A DNA stretch of 9,290 nt, from contig JAUVJM010000046.1 of NCBI GenBank assembly GCA_030596585.1, forward strand, positions 1 to 9,290, in the 5' to 3' direction. The position numbers and the translations under genes were made by a program. Shown here piece by piece: positions 6,890-9,290 of the stretch (its first letter is position 1; the number at the start of each line of letters is the position of its first letter). This stretch comes from a bacterium. GTDB taxonomy: Bacteria > NPL-UPA2 > JAUVJM01. The notes under the pieces were generated by a model. The model was not told where the DNA came from and ran no database searches. It worked only from the letters and a program-made list of their open reading frames with translations.

Positions 6890-6913
6890 ATGGATGAGAA
6901 ATTTCTCCCATAA
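6890..6913 (+). other. Palindrome and 7-codon ORF just before the receptor gene
   Basis: GAGAAATTTCTC (6896-6907) is a perfect 12-bp palindrome, extended by ATGG (6890-6893) and CCAT (6908-6911) with a 2-nt bulge. The same stretch reads as ATG plus six codons and TAA (MDEKFLP), preceded by AAGGTG 8 nt upstream. It ends six nt before the receptor's AGGAGG. It may be a regulatory site or leader peptide, or chance. The rest of the 6822-6932 gap contains no longer gene. Confidence 0.3.
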
Positions 6914-6919
6914 TAAAAG

Positions 6920-6925
6920 AGGAGG
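6920..6925 (+). promoter_or_regulatory. Ribosome binding site deciding the receptor start
   Basis: AGGAGG lies 7 nt before the ATG at 6933, which begins a textbook signal peptide. An in-frame TTG at 6837 would add 32 residues ahead of the signal peptide and is rejected. Confidence 0.9.
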
Positions 6926-6932
6926 ACGGGAA

Positions 6933-8744
6933 ATGGCAGTGAGGATAGGGTTGTTAGTTCTGCTGGCTGGGATTGTATTGTTTTTATCAGGCGCGGTTTG
7001 TTCTGCGGAGGAAGAGTATAAAGCTTTTGACCTCGGTGAAGTCGTGGTGACTGCTACCAGTACCGAAAGGTCCGTTGAAGATATCTCCGCCACGGTGAGC
7101 GTCATCACAAGGGAAGAGATTGAGGCTTCCAATGCTACCAGTGTTATGGATATTCTTGCAGGTTTACCGGGAGTATTTGTGAAAAAACAGGAGACTTTCG
7201 GAAGAGCCGACATAAACATCAGAGGCATCGGTCAGAATGGACGGAGGATTATGGTGCTTATTGACGGGCGTCCGGTAAAAGTAAGTCTGTTCGGTTGTAC
7301 GGTTACTCACTCTCTCCCTCTTGATAATGTAGAGCGGATTGAGGTAGTCAGGGGGCCTGCATCGGTCCTTTACGGAACGGATGCTCTGGGCGGAGTGATA
7401 AACATCATAACGAGAGAAGCGGGGGAGGGGTTTGAGACTGATGTGACTGCATCTTATGGGACGTATGACACCAGGCAGTATCTTCTTCGACATGGTGGAA
7501 AAAGCGAAAGGGTTGACTACTACGTGACTGCTGATAAAAAGGAAACTGACGGGCATCGTCCGAATGGAGGATACGATGGGGAGGATTATACAGCCAAGTT
7601 TGGGTATTGCCTGACGGAGAACGTAAAAGCTGTTCTTTCAGGAAAATACTTTGACGGGAAGAAAGAGAAGCCGGGTGCTGTGTCAGCCCCCACACCTGAT
7701 GACCGCCAGGACTACGAGCGCGCGGCAGTAGATTTGACTTTTGACGGTGATTTCGGCAGATGGGATTCCTCGCTGAAGTTTTACCACAACTACGGTCACC
7801 ACCAGTTCCATGGCACTGACCTCTGGCATCACAAGGACTATACCTACGGGGCTATGTTCAAGCACAGTAGTAGACTCTGGGAAGATAACGAGTTGACTAT
7901 GGGCATTGATTACAGGCTTCAGGAAGGGAAGAAGCTTCCGCCCCAGCCGGAGGGCGAGTATGACAAGCATGAGCACGCTTTCTACTTCCTCAACGAGCAT
8001 ACACTTGGTGATGACGTGATTCTTTCCATGGGAATGCGGTATAATGAGGATTCTATATACGGAGGGTTCTGGTGTCCGCACGGCGGGTTGGTGTGTCACC
8101 TGAATGAGGAGACATCAGTGAGGTTTGCCGCCAACAAAGCGTTCCGTTCTCCTCAGTTGAATGAATTGTACATGTTTCCTCCGTCCCACACCGATTTGGA
8201 CCCTGAGGAAGTGTGGAACTACGAGATAGGTATGGATAGAAAGCTCACAGACTGGCTGAGCGCTGATATTGTTTTATACAGGATGGAAGGTGATAATCTG
8301 ATTGAGACGAGGGACAATCCCAGTCCGCCGCCTATGAAGATGTTTTATAATACTGGCGAGTTTACCTTTGAGGGAGTAGAATTGGGGCTTGATTTCTTGC
8401 TCGGAGGCGGGTTTTCGGGTAATTTCTTTTACACGTACCTGGATAGCGGGGAAAATAGTGCAGGAAGACCTGAGAACAAGCTGGACCTTGCTCTGAGCTG
8501 CCGGAGAGGCAAACTTGCCGGCTATCTGACCGGACAATACGTATCCGGACTTTACCACAGCGACAACCATCAGGACAAGCTGTCGGATTATTTTGTCGCC
8601 GGTGCGAAGGCAACCTATCAGGTAAGCAGTAACCTGAAGGCATTTCTTGCAGTGGACAATATCCTTGACGAGGATTATGAGATTGAGATGGATTATCCTA
8701 TGCCGGGAACTACGTTTACGGGAGGAATAACAGCCGCCTTTTAA
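6933..8744 (+). CDS. TonB-dependent outer-membrane receptor, probably nickel-related
   Basis: A 603-residue outer-membrane receptor of the BtuB/FepA/CirA type, which moves a bound metal complex into the periplasm using TonB energy. Residues 1-25 are a signal peptide ending CSA, with cleavage likely before EEEY. A TonB-box-like GEVVVTAT follows at 35-42. The plug domain (about 48-160) has IRGIGQNGRRIMVLIDGR and VERIEVVRGPASVLYGTDALGGVINI (134-158). The rest is an alternating beta-barrel with the conserved late motif VDNILDEDYE and a terminal aromatic residue (F603). Length is typical of the BtuB-like group. Unusual for a barrel are a cluster of six histidines at 285-300 (HNYGHHQFHGTDLWHHKD) and a Cys-Pro-His / Cys-His pair (C381, H383, C388, H389). 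The plug also has C122 and H126. Position directly after nikR suggests nickel or a nickel chelate as substrate, as with FrpB4 in Helicobacter; cobalamin or zinc remain possible. The next gene starts 25 nt later, so the genes are probably cotranscribed. Confidence 0.93.
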   Translation: MAVRIGLLVLLAGIVLFLSGAVCSAEEEYKAFDLGEVVVTATSTERSVEDISATVSVITREEIEASNATSVMDILAGLPGVFVKKQETFGRADINIRGIGQNGRRIMVLIDGRPVKVSLFGCTVTHSLPLDNVERIEVVRGPASVLYGTDALGGVINIITREAGEGFETDVTASYGTYDTRQYLLRHGGKSERVDYYVTADKKETDGHRPNGGYDGEDYTAKFGYCLTENVKAVLSGKYFDGKKEKPGAVSAPTPDDRQDYERAAVDLTFDGDFGRWDSSLKFYHNYGHHQFHGTDLWHHKDYTYGAMFKHSSRLWEDNELTMGIDYRLQEGKKLPPQPEGEYDKHEHAFYFLNEHTLGDDVILSMGMRYNEDSIYGGFWCPHGGLVCHLNEETSVRFAANKAFRSPQLNELYMFPPSHTDLDPEEVWNYEIGMDRKLTDWLSADIVLYRMEGDNLIETRDNPSPPPMKMFYNTGEFTFEGVELGLDFLLGGGFSGNFFYTYLDSGENSAGRPENKLDLALSCRRGKLAGYLTGQYVSGLYHSDNHQDKLSDYFVAGAKATYQVSSNLKAFLAVDNILDEDYEIEMDYPMPGTTFTGGITAAF

Positions 8745-8757
8745 AGAGTGTTGACAT

Positions 8758-8762
8758 GGGAG
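8758..8762 (+). promoter_or_regulatory. Ribosome binding site of the metal-binding protein gene
   Basis: GGGAG lies 7 nt before GTG at 8770, the first usable start after the in-frame stop at 8752-8754. A second GTG at 8779 is less well placed. Confidence 0.5.
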
Positions 8763-8769
8763 ACTCAGA

Positions 8770-9290
8770 GTGATAAAGGTGCAAAGCAAAACAATCGTAG
8801 CCGCCGAGCTTGCTCGGCTAAAGGGCAAAGTAAACTTTGCCGCTACAATTACCCTATGCCTGTGTGCATGGGTGTCTCTGTGCCTTACGGGAACAGGATT
8901 TTGCCTGACCGGGCAGGTGCGGGAGAAAGTCAAGGTTGTGGTTACTACTTCTTTAATCGGCAGTATTGTGGAGACTATTGGGCAGGAGGATGTTCACGTC
9001 GTAACGATTGTGCCTGCCGGTATGTGTCCGGGACATTTTGACATAAAGCCCGGCGACGTAAGGGTGTTAGAAAATGCAGTCCTGTTGCTGGAGCACGGAT
9101 TTGAGGGGGAAGGGTTTCTCGGGGACATGCTGGAGCTGATAGACAGCCCTCGACTATTGAAAGTTACAATTGGTGTGAAAGGCAACTGGATGGTGCCCGA
9201 CGTCCATATTAAGGCTGTAGAGAAAATCGTTGAAGCTCTGTCCCGGGTCTCGCCGGGGAATGCTTCTCTTTTCAAATCAAGGGCGCGGGA
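8770..9290 (+). CDS. ZnuA/TroA-type periplasmic metal-binding protein (partial, 3' end missing)
   Basis: The first 173 residues of a periplasmic solute-binding protein of the ZnuA/TroA family (PF01297), which hands metal ions to an ABC importer. The mature part begins with VKVVVTTSLIGSIVETIG (54-71), the usual first strand and helix. It continues with HVVTIVPAGMCPGHFDIKPGD (76-96), where the canonical DPHxYEPxPSD metal loop is replaced by a MCPGH form (C86, H89). KGNWMVPDVH (137-146) follows and corresponds to the second ligand loop. A hydrophobic stretch at 23-48 acts as signal peptide or anchor; no clear lipobox is seen. The start is probably GTG 8770, 25 nt after the receptor stop, or GTG 8779. 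No in-frame start exists between the palindromic repeat at 8793-8850 and the hydrophobic segment, so residues 8-27 are encoded by that repeat. Placement behind nikR and a TonB receptor suggests nickel, but zinc, manganese or cobalt cannot be excluded. The reading frame is open to the window edge. Confidence 0.85.
   Translation, partial: MIKVQSKTIVAAELARLKGKVNFAATITLCLCAWVSLCLTGTGFCLTGQVREKVKVVVTTSLIGSIVETIGQEDVHVVTIVPAGMCPGHFDIKPGDVRVLENAVLLLEHGFEGEGFLGDMLELIDSPRLLKVTIGVKGNWMVPDVHIKAVEKIVEALSRVSPGNASLFKSRAR
8793..8850. repeat. 58-bp palindromic element inside the metal-binding protein gene
   Basis: Three stems form a cloverleaf. The outer stem is AATCGTAGC (8793-8801) with GCTACAATT (8842-8850), one mismatch. 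Inside are GCCGAGC-TT-GCTCGGC (8803-8818) and GGCAAAGT-AA-ACTTTGCC (8824-8841). The design of an outer stem holding two hairpins is typical of mobile palindromic repeats. It differs in sequence from the repeats at 1405-1502 and 6268-6355. It is read through in frame as IVAAELARLKGKVNFAATI, supplying the positively charged region ahead of the hydrophobic signal segment. Confidence 0.85.

Noticed and set aside
6837..6932. TTG-initiated N-terminal extension of the receptor
   Set aside because: The ATG at 6933 has an ideal AGGAGG and begins a proper signal peptide. The extension would bury that signal.
8751..8779. TTGACA at 8751 as a promoter of the metal-binding protein gene
   Set aside because: A start site from it would fall at or after the GTG start codons, and the -10 match (TAAAGG) is weak. 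The gene is more likely read from the nikR operon.
8748..9041. Plus-strand frame overlapping the start of the metal-binding protein
   Set aside because: The neighbouring frame gives a clear ZnuA/TroA sequence through the end of the window. This frame gives an irregular Cys- and Arg-rich product and stops at 9041.

Overview
The window comes from a bacterial chromosome of roughly middling GC. It must be a diderm (Gram-negative-type) organism, because it encodes a TonB-dependent outer-membrane receptor with a signal peptide. The stand-alone TrpB2-type tryptophan synthase, a ClpB coupled to a J-domain protein, abundant AGGAGG ribosome binding sites and several families of short palindromic repeats between genes would fit a deep-branching or uncultured lineage (Nitrospirota-, Planctomycetota- or Deltaproteobacteria-like). 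The sequence alone does not settle the phylum. All genes supported here lie on the + strand.

Layout. (1) 17-1384: trpB of the TrpB2 class. (2) 1385-1622: a spacer holding a folded repeat (1405-1502) and a separate strong hairpin (1563-1581). (3) 1623-4852: clpB, followed by a short J-domain protein whose start codon overlaps the clpB stop. Together they look like a small protein-disaggregation operon. (4) 4853-6135: a good sigma70-type promoter and a more AT-rich gene for an AAA_14/DUF4143 ATPase, probably an accessory insertion. (5) 6136-6404: a regulatory spacer with a promoter, a candidate NikR operator overlapping its -10 region, a 10-bp perfect inverted repeat and a second repeat family. 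(6) 6405-9290: nikR, a TonB-dependent receptor, and the 5' part of a ZnuA/TroA-type metal-binding periplasmic protein that runs off the window edge.

The last block is the most interesting part. NikR has the complete nickel-ligand set (H78, H89, H91, C97) and is followed closely by an outer-membrane receptor and a periplasmic metal-binding protein, with no obvious terminator between them. The simplest reading is a NikR-controlled import route for nickel or a nickel complex, with inner-membrane ABC components expected just beyond the window. Two further oddities stand out. The receptor carries a histidine cluster and a paired Cys-His motif. The N-terminal part of the periplasmic protein is encoded by a complete 58-bp palindromic repeat read through in frame, which recalls the in-frame palindromic elements known from Rickettsia.

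No tRNA, rRNA, CRISPR array, transposase or known riboswitch class was recognised.
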